This document shows positions 52,215-61,362 of a stretch of 64,000 bases of DNA, in pieces. This stretch comes from Planctomycetota bacterium (lineage in GTDB: Bacteria > Planctomycetota > UBA1135 > UBA2386): assembly GCA_016716265.1 (NCBI GenBank), contig JADJWQ010000001.1, positions 2,356,001-2,420,000 on the forward strand, written 5' to 3'. The position numbers and the translations under genes are program-made. Under the pieces are notes generated by a model that was given only the letters and a program-made list of their open reading frames with translations, was not told the DNA's origin and ran no database searches. Each line of letters begins with the position of its first letter. Within the stretch, counting starts at the first letter, position 1.

Positions 52215-53142
52215 GTCCGAGGCCATCGGCCTGATTCTGCGCATCGATGCGAAGGTCTGCCACGTCGACGTCGGCGGCCGCAGCCTGCGCGTGCCGCTGC
52301 GCGGACGGCTGTTCGAGGAGCGTGGCCACGCGCGCAATCCGGTCGCGGTCGGCGACCGCGTGCGGCTGAGCGCAGCCGAGGACCCGGAGCACACCGCGAT
52401 CGAGGAGGTGCTGCCACGCACGACGAAGCTCGCGCGGCGGGCGAAGGGCGAGGAGGAGCGCGAGCAGGTCCTCGCCGCGAACGTCTCGCTCGTGCTGGTC
52501 GTGGCGGCGGTACGCGAGCCCCCGCTCCAGCCGGTCCTGATCGACCGGATCCTCGCGAGCTGCGAGCGGCAGGAGCTGCGCGGCGCGGTGGTGCTGACGA
52601 AGCTCGACCGCGACCGCCACGGTGCCGCCGACGAGTGGATCGCGCTGTACCGCGGACTCGGTTACGAGGTGTTCCCGACCTCGATCGCGACGGGCTGCGA
52701 GACGGCCGCGGTGCTCGAGCGACTCGCCACCGAGCTGCACGGCAATGTCACGGTGCTGGCCGGCCTGTCGGGCGTCGGCAAGTCGTCGTTGATCAACCAC
52801 CTGATCCCCGGCCTCGACCTGCGGATCGGCAGCATGAACCGCATTCGCCAGGGCAAGCACACGACGACCCACGCGCAGCTCGTCCCGCTCCCCGGTGGCG
52901 GCCACGTGCTCGACACGCCGGGCATCCGCAACTTCGCGCTGTTCGGCGTCGATCCCGCGGAGCTCAGCTTCTACTTCCGCGAGATCCGCGACCTCGCGAC
53001 CGGCTGCGCCTACCGCGACTGCGCGCACCAGAGCGAGCCCGACTGCGCGGTGCGCCGCGCGCTGGACGAAGGCAGGATCCACCCGAGCCGCTACGCGAGC
53101 TTCGTGACGATCCACCGCGAGCTGGTCGAGGCGGAGCAGTGA
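52213..53142 (+). CDS. rsgA: Ribosome small-subunit-dependent GTPase A
   Basis: A 309-residue circularly permuted GTPase for 30S maturation. An N-terminal OB fold (about 5-65) precedes the GTPase motifs in permuted order: G4 LTKLD, G1 GLSGVGKSS, G2 with the TTTH stretch (GKHTTTHAQL) and G3 DTPG. The C-terminal zinc site CAYRDCAHQSEPDC is intact. The ATG at 52213 overlaps the start codon of the divergent gluQ gene, so there is no intergenic space. A long hairpin follows the stop. Confidence 0.94.
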   Translation: MSEAIGLILRIDAKVCHVDVGGRSLRVPLRGRLFEERGHARNPVAVGDRVRLSAAEDPEHTAIEEVLPRTTKLARRAKGEEEREQVLAANVSLVLVVAAVREPPLQPVLIDRILASCERQELRGAVVLTKLDRDRHGAADEWIALYRGLGYEVFPTSIATGCETAAVLERLATELHGNVTVLAGLSGVGKSSLINHLIPGLDLRIGSMNRIRQGKHTTTHAQLVPLPGGGHVLDTPGIRNFALFGVDPAELSFYFREIRDLATGCAYRDCAHQSEPDCAVRRALDEGRIHPSRYASFVTIHRELVEAEQ

Positions 53143-53147
53143 CGCCA

Positions 53148-53187
53148 CCCGGCCGCGGGCCCGACTCAGCGGGTGCCGCGGGCCGGG
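53148..53187. terminator. Long hairpin between convergent rsgA and protease genes
   Basis: CCCGGCCGCGG pairs with CCGCGGGCCGGG (one bulged G), extended inward by CCCG/CGGG around an ACTCAG loop. It lies between two converging stops and has no T tract. It is the strongest hairpin I noticed in the window. Confidence 0.55.
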
Positions 53188-53199
53188 CGGCTCCCGGCA

Positions 53200-56100
53200 T
53201 CAGCCGATCGTCGTCACGATGACGTCGGTCAGCGTCACCGCCAACGGCCGGACGCAACCGCCCGACGCACCGACGTCGAATCCCTGCGCGCCGAACGAGA
53301 CGCCGACGAACACCGGATCGCACGGTACCGTGAACGTCAGCTGCGCGGCCTGCGGGACGTCGATGTACTGCAGCTGGATCGCGCACGGGGACGGCGGGCA
53401 CAGCGGCAGGCTCGGCGCCGGCACACCGAGGCCGATGAAGGGCACACCGGCGAGTCCGGTCAACGAGTAGGTCACCATGCCACCGATGTTCGGCGAGCCG
53501 GACGCGCCGAGCCGGACCGTGCCGCAGCCGACACCGATGCGGGTGAAGGTGCCACCACCCGGGATCGGGGTGACGGTCAGCTCGAAGCTGCCCGACGCGG
53601 CGTTGAAGCCGCCGACCCGGATCCAGTAGATCGCCCCCTGCACGAGGGTGGCAGTCACCGCCGAGCCGAGGCTGCAGGCGTCGTCGTTGCAGCCGAGCGA
53701 CGTGAGGTTCGCGCAGCTACCGCCGAACACCTGGAGCACGGTGTCGAAGGTCCGCGCCGCGGAGCACGTGTCGAACCGCACCGCTCCACAGCTGCTGGGG
53801 ACGTAGCGGAACCACACGTCGTTGTTGGTCTGGAAGCCGCACGGCCACGGCGGCAGCGACAGCGTCGCGCCGACGTTCGAGTATGGCCCGTTCACGCCCG
53901 GCACGACGGTGGCCGCAGTGGTGCACTCGTCGTTCGGGATCGTGCAGGACACCGTCAGATCGAACATGCCGGCAGCCCCGTTGTAGCCGCCGACCCGGAT
54001 CCAATAGGTCCGCCCGACGACCGCCGGGATCGTCAGCGACGAGCCGAGGCCACACGCGTCGTCGTTGCAGCCGAGCGACGTCAGCGATCCGCAGCTGCCA
54101 TCGAAGATCTCCAGCACGGTGTCGAAGTTGCGCGTCCCCGAGCAGGTGTCGACGGTCACGAGTCCACCGCACGTCGCCGTGTAGGTGAACCACACGTCCT
54201 TGCCTGCCTGGTAGCCACACGAGAACGGCGGCGCCGAGTCGTTGCCGCCGATGTTGCAGAACGGCCCCTGCGTACCGTTCTGCACGGTGAACGCGGTCGT
54301 GCAGTCGTCGTTCGGCGGCACCGTCGCGACCGAGACTCCGAACGCACCCGTGGAGCCGTTGTAGCCACCGACCCGCACGAACAGCGTGCGCGGCGAAACC
54401 ACGCCGACGGTCAGCGTGGACGCGCGGATCGACTGCGAGCAGCCGAGGTCGTCGTCGTTGCAGCCGAGCCGGTTCAGGGCGCCACAGGAGCCGTCGAACA
54501 CCTCCAGCACGGTGTCGAAGCCGATCCCCGGGACGCACGTCGAGAAAGTGACGATCGACGGGCAGCGCACGTCGTAGCTGAACCACAGGTCCTTGCCGGC
54601 CTGGAAGCCGCACTGGAACGCGGGAGCCGAGCTCGTCGCGAGGCGGTTCGAGAACAGACCGTTGCTGCCGAGGCGCAACGGAATGGCGCCCGCGCACTCG
54701 TCGGCGCTGTTGCAGCCGGTGATCGTCAGATCGAACTGCCCGACCGCGCCGAGGTAGCCGCCGACGCGGATGTAGTAGCGGTTGTTCGCTACGACGTTGA
54801 CCGTGACCGACGAGCCGAAACCACACGCGTCGTCGTTGCAGCCGAGGGACGTCAGCGCGCCGCAGGCGCCGGAGAACACCTGCAGCACCGTGTCGAAGGT
54901 CCGCGTCGCGGAGCACGTGTCGAACGTGACCGGACCGGTGCAGGTCGCGACATAGCTGTACCAGAGATCGCTGCTGACACCGGAGCCGCACGGCCAGGAC
55001 GGCGCCGACAGCGTCGCGCCGTTGTTGGCGATCGGACCGTTGACGCCATCGAAGACGGCCACCGCGCCCTCGCAGTCGTCGTTGCTCGTGCTGCCACAGA
55101 GCGAGACGATCGCGTCGCGCACGGCGGTCTGGTAGACGATCGTGCCGCTGTTCGTGGTGCCCGCGGTGGTCGTGCAACCGCCGTTCGTGTGGATCGCGAA
55201 CGCCTGGCCGGTCGCGTCGTTGAAGACCGGCGAGCCCGAGTTGCCGCCACACGTGTCGACCGCGTAGTTCGCGGAGGTCGCGCTGGCGGTACCCATGGGA
55301 CCGCTGTTCGTCTGCTGCGTCTGGTTGCGCTGGCCGGTGCCGGCCGTGCCGATGCACGAGCAGCTGTTGTTGGCGCCACCGGCGTTGTTGGCGCTGGTGC
55401 CGTCGACCCCGAAGCCGGTCACGCGAACCGTGGCATTGACGGCGGGCGCCGACGACGCCAGCGTGATCGAGGCGTTCTGGGTCTGGAAGGTCGTGAGGTT
55501 CGTGCTGGGGTTCGCGAAGCAGCGGTACACCGCGTAGTCGTTGCCGATGCCCGCGTTGACGACCACCATCGTCGCGGTGTTCACCGCGAACTGCAGCGCG
55601 GCCGGCGGGTGCACGAGATTGCAGTTGGCGCTGGACGCCGGCACGTTGAACTGCAGGACCGCCGAGCCGGGGAAGCAGTGACCGGCCGACAGATGGCACT
55701 TGTCGACCCCGCCGACTGGGTTGTCGATGATCCATCCGGTGCAGCCACCACCGAGACCCGAGGAGAGCAGCCGACCGACGGCCGCGTTGCTCGACGGGAC
55801 GCGATCGTCGGTCTGGCCGCAGATCGTCTCGGGCATCGCCGCGAACGGGAGGCCTGCCCAGATCTTGTCGATCTCGAAGTAGTTCTTGACGGAGCCGGGG
55901 GCCGCGACGATCTCGACGAGCACCGCATTACCATTGAAGAAGGCGGTGCCGTACTCCCACTGCTCGAGATGCTCCTGATGGAGAGTCTGTACGTCACCGT
56001 CGCGCAGTGACGTGATGCGCAGGAAGCTGCCCTTCTCGAGGGCCGCACGGGTGAAGTGGATCCGCAGCCACGGCACGCCGGGATCGAGAGCGACGACCTG

Positions 56101-56262
56101 ACCGTAGACCGAACCCTCGTAGGCCGTGGGATTCGGCTGATTACCGCTGTGCAAGCGGTGGACGACCCATTGGCCGTTGACCGGGGCCGATTGGGCGGGG
56201 AGCGCGGTGGCAGCGCACGTCACGAGCAGTGCCACCCACGCACACGAGAACGGGATAGACAC
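53200..56262 (-). CDS. Secreted trypsin-like serine protease with four tandem beta-domains
   Basis: A 1020-residue exported protein with a signal peptide (1-24, ending ALPAQ). The S1-type protease domain (about 150-390) has a complete triad: His195 in LSAGHC, Asp242 in NDYAVY and Ser342 in CGGNSGSPVF. Four Cys-rich repeats of about 125 residues follow from residue 395 (NDDCEGAV, ADECAGAI, NDDCTTAF, NDECTTAA), each with FDTVL.VF.G.C..L..LGCNDD and a Y(W/Y)IRVGGY strand as in PPC-like domains. A shared C-terminal domain ends the protein. The GTG at 56262 has a clear AGGAG ribosome site. Confidence 0.88.
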   Translation of the reverse strand: MSIPFSCAWVALLVTCAATALPAQSAPVNGQWVVHRLHSGNQPNPTAYEGSVYGQVVALDPGVPWLRIHFTRAALEKGSFLRITSLRDGDVQTLHQEHLEQWEYGTAFFNGNAVLVEIVAAPGSVKNYFEIDKIWAGLPFAAMPETICGQTDDRVPSSNAAVGRLLSSGLGGGCTGWIIDNPVGGVDKCHLSAGHCFPGSAVLQFNVPASSANCNLVHPPAALQFAVNTATMVVVNAGIGNDYAVYRCFANPSTNLTTFQTQNASITLASSAPAVNATVRVTGFGVDGTSANNAGGANNSCSCIGTAGTGQRNQTQQTNSGPMGTASATSANYAVDTCGGNSGSPVFNDATGQAFAIHTNGGCTTTAGTTNSGTIVYQTAVRDAIVSLCGSTSNDDCEGAVAVFDGVNGPIANNGATLSAPSWPCGSGVSSDLWYSYVATCTGPVTFDTCSATRTFDTVLQVFSGACGALTSLGCNDDACGFGSSVTVNVVANNRYYIRVGGYLGAVGQFDLTITGCNSADECAGAIPLRLGSNGLFSNRLATSSAPAFQCGFQAGKDLWFSYDVRCPSIVTFSTCVPGIGFDTVLEVFDGSCGALNRLGCNDDDLGCSQSIRASTLTVGVVSPRTLFVRVGGYNGSTGAFGVSVATVPPNDDCTTAFTVQNGTQGPFCNIGGNDSAPPFSCGYQAGKDVWFTYTATCGGLVTVDTCSGTRNFDTVLEIFDGSCGSLTSLGCNDDACGLGSSLTIPAVVGRTYWIRVGGYNGAAGMFDLTVSCTIPNDECTTAATVVPGVNGPYSNVGATLSLPPWPCGFQTNNDVWFRYVPSSCGAVRFDTCSAARTFDTVLQVFGGSCANLTSLGCNDDACSLGSAVTATLVQGAIYWIRVGGFNAASGSFELTVTPIPGGGTFTRIGVGCGTVRLGASGSPNIGGMVTYSLTGLAGVPFIGLGVPAPSLPLCPPSPCAIQLQYIDVPQAAQLTFTVPCDPVFVGVSFGAQGFDVGASGGCVRPLAVTLTDVIVTTIG

Positions 56263-56648
56263 GCGAGGTTCTCCTGGAGAGAGCCACCTGAGGCGGGGCG
56301 ATGGCGCGAGATCCAGTGCCGCCCGCCCCCACCCCGTGGGATCGAAGATACCCCGCGTCGTTCGGGCTCGCACACGAGGGGGAATCCGGCAGCGGTCGCC
56401 GGGCGCGCCGGCACGAAGTCGGGTCCGGCGAGCCCGATACACTGCTGACACCCGCCTGGCCGGGTGCACCTCGGAGTGCACTCGGGCGCATCGGACGTAT
56501 TTCCCAGCGAACGTCCCGCCGCCGCACCGCCAGGCTGCGCGCGCATCCGCGGATCGGCCGCCCGCCGCTGGCCGCTGCGGCGGCCGCAGGGTGACGCGAT
56601 CGGCCGCGAACGCTTGTCGCCGGCCGGCCGCCGGCGCAGGCTGTCGGC
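56263..56648. other. 386-bp divergent intergenic region
   Basis: The region lies between the protease and MBL-fold genes. It contains the ribosome site of the protease gene at its left end and the promoter at 56614-56642 at its right end. Small open frames here have no recognisable product. Confidence 0.5.
56614..56642 (+). promoter_or_regulatory. Promoter TTGTCG-N17-CAGGCT for the MBL-fold gene, leaderless type
   Basis: A -35 TTGTCG (56614-56619) and a -10 CAGGCT (56637-56642) are exactly 17 nt apart. The ATG at 56649 follows after 6 nt with no ribosome site. The hexamers match those at 32304 (-35) and 18492 (-10). Confidence 0.5.
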
Positions 56649-57290
56649 ATGAAGAGCACGCGGCTCCCGGGTCTTCACACCTGGAGCGAGTTCCAGCCCG
56701 ACCGGCGCATCGACTTCAACGGCTTCCTGTGGGTGCGGCCGGGCGGCAGTCTGCTCGTCGACCCGTTGCCGGCCAGCGACGCGGTCGCCAGGCGCGCCAC
56801 CGAGCTCGGCGGCGCGCGGTTCGTGCTGGTGACCAACGCCGACCACTGGCGGGCGACCGACGCGTGGCGGGAGCACACCGGCGCAACGGTGCTCGCGCCG
56901 ACCGTCGAGCGCGAGCGGCTCGGCGGGCGCGCCGCGCGCGTCGACCGCTGGTTCGACCACCGCGGCGAGCTGCCGGCGGAGCTGCGCGACGACGTCGACG
57001 TGCGGTGGATCGCCGGCGGCAAGTCCGCGCGCGAGTGCGTGCTCTACCTCGAGCCGCTGCGCGCGCTGCTGTTCGGCGACGTCGTGCGCAGCCACGAGAG
57101 CGGTCGGCTGCGGCTGCTCCCCGACGACAAGCTCGCCGACCCGGCCCGCGTCCGTCAAGACGTGCTGGCGCTGCGCGACGTCCACCTCGAGGCGGTGCTG
57201 CTCGGCGATGGCGACAGCCTGTTCACCGGCGCGCGCGGCGTGTGGCTCGAGTTCCTGCGCGAGCTCGGCACGGCGGTGCAGGGGCGATGA
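56649..57290 (+). CDS. Metallo-beta-lactamase-fold protein lacking the HxHxDH motif
   Basis: A 213-residue protein with the strand pattern of MBL-fold hydrolases: WVRPGGSLLVDPLP, FVLVTNADHWRATDAW, TVLAPTVER and YLEPLRALLFGDVV. The metal motif HxHxDH reads NADHWRATD, so only the DH pair is kept, and the downstream His ligand is unclear. I recall stand-alone proteins of this degenerate type, annotated as MBL fold. Catalysis of the usual kind is unlikely. It overlaps the DUF2752 gene by ATGA. No signal peptide. Confidence 0.7.
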   Translation: MKSTRLPGLHTWSEFQPDRRIDFNGFLWVRPGGSLLVDPLPASDAVARRATELGGARFVLVTNADHWRATDAWREHTGATVLAPTVERERLGGRAARVDRWFDHRGELPAELRDDVDVRWIAGGKSARECVLYLEPLRALLFGDVVRSHESGRLRLLPDDKLADPARVRQDVLALRDVHLEAVLLGDGDSLFTGARGVWLEFLRELGTAVQGR

Positions 57291-57739
57291 CGGACGCGGG
57301 CGATCCGCGGCTGCAGCCGGTGCACCCGGTCCTCGACCGGATCCTCGCCGGTCTCGTGGTCGCCGCAGCGGTCGCCGTCGTATGGCTGCTCGCATCGGTG
57401 ACGCCCGACGCGCGCGGCCACGGCACCCATGAGCAGCTCGGCATGCGCCCGTGCGGCTGGGCCACGGAGCTCCACCGCCCCTGCCCGACCTGCGGCGTGA
57501 CGACCGCGGCGGCCCAGGTCGTCCACCTGCATCCGCTGCGCGCCTTCGTCGTGCAGCCGTTCGGCGCGACGCTCGCGCTGCTCGGCCTGTTCACGGCACT
57601 CGTCGCATCGCGCTCGCTGGTCACCGGCGAGCCGTTCGTCGCGCGGCTGCGCCGCTGGCCGTACGGGCGCATCGTCGTCGGGCTCGTCGTGCTGCTGTTC
57701 GCGAGCTGGGGCTACCTGTGGCTCACGTGGCCGCGCTGA
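57287..57739 (+). CDS. DUF2752 membrane protein
   Basis: A 150-residue protein with three hydrophobic segments and the DUF2752 hallmark CGWATELHRPCPTCGVTTA, which carries three conserved Cys. The function of the family is unknown. The ATG overlaps the end of the MBL-fold gene, so the two are coupled. The last 28 bp overlap tail to tail with the GNAT gene. Confidence 0.85.
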   Translation: MTDAGDPRLQPVHPVLDRILAGLVVAAAVAVVWLLASVTPDARGHGTHEQLGMRPCGWATELHRPCPTCGVTTAAAQVVHLHPLRAFVVQPFGATLALLGLFTALVASRSLVTGEPFVARLRRWPYGRIVVGLVVLLFASWGYLWLTWPR

Positions 57740-58302
57740 GGCCAAGGGCCGGCACCTTCGTCGCGCACGCGTCCATCGAGCCGCTTGTAGAAGACGACCG
57801 CGTCGTGCGGCGTGACGCCGTCGGGATCGAGCGCGTACTCCGGAATCGCACCGACGCAGGTCCAGCCACGCTTGCGATACAGGCGCTCCGCGGCCGCACC
57901 GCGCCTGGCGTCGAGGGTCAGCAGGCGGAATCCCCCATTGCGGGCCTCGGCTTCGATCGCGTCCATCAGCAGCGTGCCGAGGCCACGACCGCGGGCGCGG
58001 CGGTGCACGAGCAGCTTCGCGATCTCGGCGCGGTGCGGCTGGTTCGGGGCCCAGGCCGGCTGGAGCTGGACCGTGCCGGCGATCCCGTCGGCGTCGCGCG
58101 CAACGAGGAACACCGCGCGCGGTGGCGCGGCAGCGAGCGTCCGCTCCCACCACGCCCGGGCGTCGGCCTGGGTGAGCGGCCACAGGAAGCTGACCGCCGC
58201 ACCGGCCGCGACGGCGTCGACGAGCAGCTCGGCGAGCTCGCGCAGGTCACCGTCGCCGGCGGGGAACGCGAGTCGCTCGATGCGGGAAGCGGGTTCGGTC
58301 AT
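57712..58302 (-). CDS. GNAT-family N-acetyltransferase
   Basis: A 196-residue acetyltransferase. The acetyl-CoA-binding motif A reads EIAKLLVHRRARGRGLGTLLMDAIE, preceded by the GTVQLQPAW strand and followed by LLTLDARRGAAAERLYRKRGW. The layout is that of small GNATs annotated as antibiotic or amine acetyltransferases. The substrate is unknown. About 20 charged residues extend past the fold. The ATG at 58302 is chosen because similarity starts shortly after it. Confidence 0.88.
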   Translation of the reverse strand: MTEPASRIERLAFPAGDGDLRELAELLVDAVAAGAAVSFLWPLTQADARAWWERTLAAAPPRAVFLVARDADGIAGTVQLQPAWAPNQPHRAEIAKLLVHRRARGRGLGTLLMDAIEAEARNGGFRLLTLDARRGAAAERLYRKRGWTCVGAIPEYALDPDGVTPHDAVVFYKRLDGRVRDEGAGPWPQRGHVSHR

Positions 58303-58378
58303 CGGGGAGCACCAGCCGCGCGCGCGGGCGGGCCCATGCTGCCTGCACCCCACCCGTCGCGTCGAGCGGCCCCCCGCG

Positions 58379-59473
58379 TCACGGCCGCAGCAGCGCGACG
58401 ACCGAGCTCGGTCCGGAGACGACCGCCGCGTAGCCGCGCGCGCAGAGCGCGACACGGGTGACCCGCCACTCGGCGCCGCGCAGCAGCAGGTCGCGGCCCG
58501 ACATCAGCTCGGCGTAGCCGCGGTGCTCGACGCGCGTGAAGTGCTCCTGCAGCTCGCCGCCGCGCGCGATGAACCAGCCGTCGCCGTCGGTCAGCTCGTA
58601 GGCACAGCACAGGCGGCCGTCCGGCAGCACCTCGACGCGCGACAGCCCGTGCACGTGGCGCCGGCGCGGCAGCTCGAGCAACGGCATGCTGCGCACGGTC
58701 GCGCCGTTCGGGCCGATCGCGAGATGCACGATGCTGCGCTCGTCGGCGACCAGCAGCTCGGACAGCCCGTCGAACGACAGCCGCGCCGGCCGCACGATGC
58801 CCTGCGGCAGGCTCAGCGACCGCTCGCGGACGACGCTGCCGCGGTCGGACAGCTCGCGGTGCAGGTAGCCGGCGCCGTCGCGCACCAGCGCCTGGAAGCC
58901 GTCGGGCTCCGGCAGCAGGTCGTGGCCGCCGGGCAGCGGCAGGCGCACCTTCGGCTCGCGCCGCGCGAAGCCGTCGCGGATCGCGAGCATCTGCAGCGCG
59001 TCGGGCTTCGCCGGACCGCCGGGATCCGGGGCGACCTGCCCGATGCGGTCGCCGGCGCCGATCAGCGCACCGCCGAACGGTTGCGCGAGCGCCGGCTCGG
59101 GCAGCTCGGCCCGGCCGCGCGCGGGGAGCGCGAGCTCCTGCGGCCGCCCGTCGACGCGGGCCGTCAGCAGCGCCCAGACACGGCGCGACGGGCCCTCGAA
59201 CAGGCGCGGTGCCGTCCCGCGGTCCTCGACGCCCAGCCAGCGCACCGCGCCGCCGACGTCCAGCTCGACGTAGACCTCGGCGACCGAGCCGCCGTGCCGG
59301 CCGACCTCGACCGCGAGCCACACTCCGTGGCGCTGCCCGACCGCCTCGCCGCGGTGCTGGACGCCGCCCCGGCCGCTCAGCTCGACGCACGCGCCGCCCT
59401 CCGCCTCGAAGTCGGCGGCCGGGTGCCGCGCGCACTCCAGCAGGTCGAAGGCGGGACGGAGCTCGGTGGTCAT
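58379..59473 (-). CDS. Hypothetical protein, beta-rich
   Basis: A 364-residue protein with no signal peptide and no membrane helix. It contains many short beta-like segments (GVWLAVEVGRHGGSVAEVYVEL, RLSFDGLSELLVADERSIVHLAIG, LSRVEVLPDGRLCCAYELTDGDG) that suggest a propeller or similar all-beta fold. I recognise no family. The ATG at 59473 is the first plausible start after a Pro/Arg-rich shadow extension. It lies between the GNAT gene and the SGNH gene on the same strand and may be co-transcribed with them. Confidence 0.55.
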   Translation of the reverse strand: MTTELRPAFDLLECARHPAADFEAEGGACVELSGRGGVQHRGEAVGQRHGVWLAVEVGRHGGSVAEVYVELDVGGAVRWLGVEDRGTAPRLFEGPSRRVWALLTARVDGRPQELALPARGRAELPEPALAQPFGGALIGAGDRIGQVAPDPGGPAKPDALQMLAIRDGFARREPKVRLPLPGGHDLLPEPDGFQALVRDGAGYLHRELSDRGSVVRERSLSLPQGIVRPARLSFDGLSELLVADERSIVHLAIGPNGATVRSMPLLELPRRRHVHGLSRVEVLPDGRLCCAYELTDGDGWFIARGGELQEHFTRVEHRGYAELMSGRDLLLRGAEWRVTRVALCARGYAAVVSGPSSVVALLRP

Positions 59474-59531
59474 GGCGGCGGGGCGGGGATCGCGCAGCGG
59501 GGATAGCGCCGCGAACCGCCGCGGTCTTTCG

Positions 59532-61259
59532 TCAGCGCAGCCGCGGCGCGATCCGCTCGGCAACGATCCGGCCGACCAGCCGGTAGCCGTCGTCGTTGCA
59601 GTGGCCGTCCAGTGTGAACAGCTTCGCGCAGGCGGCCGGATCGCAGCGCGCCCGGAACTCCGCCAGCAGATCGATCACCTCGACCTGCAGCGCCGCCGCC
59701 ACCTGCCGCACCGCCGCCGCCACCTGCGCGCGCTCGATCGGGTAGGTCAGCAGGATCGGCTCGGCGCCGGCCTCGCGGCAGCGCCGGACGATCTGCGCGA
59801 GGTTGCCGGCGAGCGCGTCGGCGGTGCGGTCGTCACCGGCGGCGGCGCGGTCGTAGGTGGCGATCAGCGCCGCCCGGCGCGCCGGGTCGCTGGTCGTCGC
59901 GTCGACCGCGCGCACGAACGCGTCGCGCGGGTAGCGCTCGCGGTCCCAGCTGAGGGCACCGAAGAACACCGGGTTGTCGGGATCGACGAGCAGCAGGTCG
60001 ACCATCGCGCGCAGGCGGCGGTCGACGTCGTCGGGCGCCAGCGACGCGAGCACGCCGGCGAGCGTCGCGCGGCGGGCCGGCGCGAGGCCGTCGCGCTCGA
60101 GCGCGCGCTCGAGCGCCGCGATCAGGAACTCCCGGTCGGCGAGCTCGGCGCCGCGCCGGATCAGCAGCTCGGCGACGCGGTCCTGGTCGAGCCCGGCATC
60201 GAGGAACCCGGCCGCGATCCGCAGCGCAGCGGCGACGTCGCCGAGGTCGAGCAGCGCGTCGATCGCGAGCCAGCCGAGCGCGCTGGTCCGCTGCGCCTCC
60301 CAGGCGGCGACGAGCGGCTCGGCCACCTCCCGCGCCGCCGCCTGCTCGCCGCCCGCCGCGAGCATGCGCACCAGCGCGCGCCGCGCCCGATCCGCCTCCG
60401 CGCCGCCGGCGGCGACCGCCGCGCGGTAGAGCCGCACCGCGTCGCCGCGCCGGCCGTCGCGCTCGGCACGCAGGCCGCGCTCGTAGTCGGTCCGCTCGGG
60501 AAGCCCGCGCGCGAACGTGACCGGCGCCGGGAACGGACCGCCGGCGAGGGTCAGCGAGTCGCCGTCGACCCGCGCGTCCAACGCCTGCCGCTCACCGCCC
60601 TCGCGCGACGTGAGCCACAGCCGGCCCGCGTCCCACACCCACAGCGATTGCAGGAACCCCGCCGGCGTCTCGACCTGGCCGTCCGGCCGGAACTCGATCC
60701 AGACGCCGTTCGGATCGTGCCACGCGCCGAGCACGGGCGCCTGCTCGACGGCACCCGGACGGTCCGGATCGACGTCGTCCCGCGGCGAGCCGGTCAACGC
60801 GGCGTACAGCAGGCGGAGCAGCCGCAGCGTCCGTAGCTCGAACGGGAACGCGTCCGGATCCTCCGGCGCCGGATGACCCGAGGACCAGAAGTCGTTGTAG
60901 CCGACCAGCACGAGCACGAGGCGAGGATGGTAGTCGCGCAACCGCCGCTGCAACGGCGTGAGCACGTCGACCGAGCTGTTGCCCGGCCACCCGCCATTGA
61001 CGACCCGTGCCGCAATCCCGCGCTCGGCGAGCTGCCGCTCGAGCACGCGCGGATAGGCGTTCGCCGGATCGCTCGCCCCGAGCCCCCAGGTGAACGAGTC
61101 GCCGACGCACAGCACCCTATCGCCGTCACCACCGGCGACCGGCTGCGTCCCCCGCCGCGACCAGATCACGTACGCCGCGACCTGCAGCACGACCTCCAAT
61201 GCAATGAGGCCGAGCACGCAGCCGAGCAGGATGAGCAGGATCTTTCGCGGGACGCGCAC
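59532..61259 (-). CDS. Membrane-anchored SGNH hydrolase with inserted beta-domain and helical repeats
   Basis: A 575-residue protein with an N-terminal anchor (residues 7-30). SGNH blocks are intact: Ser55 in CVGDSFTWG, Gly block NGGWPGNSS, Asn block LVGYNDFW and the final Asp-His pair in LDGHCNDDGY. An inserted domain (from about 165; VLGAWHDPNGVWIEFRPDG) and a TPR-like helical stretch (about 250-430) lie between the blocks. The same insert is found in the degenerate SGNH protein at 41000. It probably acts as a periplasmic esterase or acetyltransferase on a glycan. The GTG at 61259 has a TAGACT hexamer 6 nt upstream. Confidence 0.78.
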   Translation of the reverse strand: MRVPRKILLILLGCVLGLIALEVVLQVAAYVIWSRRGTQPVAGGDGDRVLCVGDSFTWGLGASDPANAYPRVLERQLAERGIAARVVNGGWPGNSSVDVLTPLQRRLRDYHPRLVLVLVGYNDFWSSGHPAPEDPDAFPFELRTLRLLRLLYAALTGSPRDDVDPDRPGAVEQAPVLGAWHDPNGVWIEFRPDGQVETPAGFLQSLWVWDAGRLWLTSREGGERQALDARVDGDSLTLAGGPFPAPVTFARGLPERTDYERGLRAERDGRRGDAVRLYRAAVAAGGAEADRARRALVRMLAAGGEQAAAREVAEPLVAAWEAQRTSALGWLAIDALLDLGDVAAALRIAAGFLDAGLDQDRVAELLIRRGAELADREFLIAALERALERDGLAPARRATLAGVLASLAPDDVDRRLRAMVDLLLVDPDNPVFFGALSWDRERYPRDAFVRAVDATTSDPARRAALIATYDRAAAGDDRTADALAGNLAQIVRRCREAGAEPILLTYPIERAQVAAAVRQVAAALQVEVIDLLAEFRARCDPAACAKLFTLDGHCNDDGYRLVGRIVAERIAPRLR

Positions 61260-61265
61260 GCGCGG

Positions 61266-61271
61266 AGTCTA
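61266..61271 (-). promoter_or_regulatory. Candidate -10 element (TAGACT) for the SGNH gene, leaderless type
   Basis: On the minus strand TAGACT ends 6 nt before the GTG at 61259. There is no ribosome site. Confidence 0.45.
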
Positions 61272-61338
61272 CCGCGTGGTCCTGCAGGCATCGATGGCGG
61301 CGTCACCGGGCCACGCCGGGGATCGTGGACCGATCGAC

Positions 61339-61362
61339 TCGGGTAGCTGTTCGGGTAGCTGT
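61339..61362 (+). repeat. 12-bp tandem duplication
   Basis: TCGGGTAGCTGT occurs twice in direct succession in the gap between the SGNH and sigma-factor genes. Confidence 0.85.

Noticed and set aside
53173..56010. 945-codon open frame on the plus strand
   Set aside because: Antisense to the protease gene. Its apparent repeats only mirror the four protein repeats.
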